Positions 5,141-5,492 of a stretch of DNA of 5,492 bases are shown here, piece after piece. The position numbers were made by a program, and so were the translations under genes. The notes under the pieces are model-generated. The model made no database searches. It had not been told where the DNA came from and saw nothing but the letters and a program-made list of their open reading frames with translations. The stretch's first letter is position 1. Every line of letters starts with the position of its first letter. Source of the stretch: an uncultured Oscillospiraceae bacterium (lineage in GTDB: Bacteria; Bacillota; Clostridia; Oscillospirales; Oscillospiraceae); the NCBI GenBank assembly GCA_934567115.1, contig CAKTJA010000092.1:1-5492 (forward strand), written 5' to 3'.

Positions 5141-5492
5141 ATGAAAGGTCAGAAACTTTTAACCGGTCTTCGATTTAAGCTAACCGCGGCGATTCTTGCG
5201 CTGGCGGTGGTTGCGTCAGTTGTTGTTGGCGTCATTGACCTGAAAATCAGCTTCCGTGTTACGGCGGACGTCGTAGAGGAGCAATATCAATCATCGCTTA
5301 AGGGCGCAGTCAATATGCTGGGTCTTTTTTTGCGGGAACAATTCGGTGAATTGTCCGTGAAAGACGGAAAATTGTGCGGCAGCGACGGAAAAAGCATTGC
5401 CAACCAGTATGAGTAGATCGACAGCTTTGCCAAGTCGATGGACATGGCCGCGACGGTTTTCGTGAAGGACGGAAACAGCTTTGTCCGGGTGC
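5141..5492 (+). pseudogene. Methyl-accepting chemotaxis protein with Cache sensor, 5' part, interrupted by in-frame TAG
   Basis: N-terminal part of a membrane chemoreceptor. The ATG at 5141 has GAGGGAGG (5127-5134) six bases upstream. Residues 1-12 are basic, 13-33 form a membrane segment, and the following region LGLFLREQFGELSVKDGKL (60-78) with GKSIANQYE (83-91) resembles the Cache_3-Cache_2 type sensor common in clostridial receptors. Codon 92 is TAG (5414-5416), giving a 91-residue product. The same frame continues beyond it with IDSF, then AATVFVKDGNSFVRV to the window edge, matching the VATIFVKDG-FxRV continuation of this family. The reading frame is therefore unshifted and only one codon is wrong. 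A nonsense mutation, a sequencing error or readthrough are all possible. The HAMP and signalling domains, if present, lie outside the window. Confidence 0.75.

Noticed and set aside
4944..5144. 66-codon frame ending in an ATGA overlap with the chemoreceptor start
   Set aside because: It begins with GTG right after the terminator with no ribosome binding site, and its first part spans the -35 and -10 elements, so it could not be translated from that promoter.
1..5492. CRISPR arrays, insertion sequences, tRNA or rRNA genes
   Set aside because: No regularly spaced direct repeats, transposase motifs, terminal inverted repeats or tRNA/rRNA signatures were seen on either strand.

Overview
The window looks like chromosomal DNA from a GC-rich member of the Clostridia (Oscillospiraceae-like). 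This is inferred from two T-box leaders, sigma-A-type promoters, strong AGGAGG-like ribosome binding sites, U-tract intrinsic terminators and a Gram-positive-style lipoprotein signal. No taxonomic marker is complete here, so the assignment is an inference.

Layout. The minus strand at 1-712 holds the first 237 codons of ileS (isoleucyl-tRNA synthetase). The 809 bp between ileS and the next gene is almost entirely regulatory. It contains two divergent promoters and two back-to-back T-box riboswitches: one reading leftward into ileS with an Ile (AUC) specifier, the other reading rightward with a Trp (UGG) specifier. Rightward follow a lipoprotein substrate-binding protein (1522-2553), a branched-chain-type ABC permease (2624-3526) and an ABC ATPase (3528-4325). 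This set matches the T-box-regulated tryptophan importer known as TrpXYZ. A MogA/MoaB-family molybdenum cofactor gene (4386-4865) follows, and a perfect 14-bp terminator hairpin (4908-4940) closes the unit. After a new promoter and a structured leader, the window ends in the 5' part of a Cache-domain chemoreceptor gene (from 5141). Its frame is broken by an in-frame TAG at 5414-5416, although recognisable homology continues beyond the stop.

How it works together. When uncharged tRNA-Ile accumulates, ileS is transcribed past its terminator. When uncharged tRNA-Trp accumulates, the importer genes are transcribed and the cell takes up tryptophan (or a precursor). The lipoprotein captures the ligand outside the membrane, the permease moves it, and the ATPase powers transport. 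A strong hairpin between the lipoprotein and permease genes may set the excess of binding protein over membrane components. The Mog-like gene has no visible promoter and may be reached by readthrough; its link to tryptophan uptake is unclear. The chemoreceptor is a separate transcription unit of lower GC content.

The best candidates for something new are the divergent pair of T-boxes for two amino acids, the non-canonical bulge in the Trp T-box, the GC-rich hairpin directly after the U-tract in both leaders, the alternative pairings over the chemoreceptor ribosome binding site, and the in-frame amber codon.
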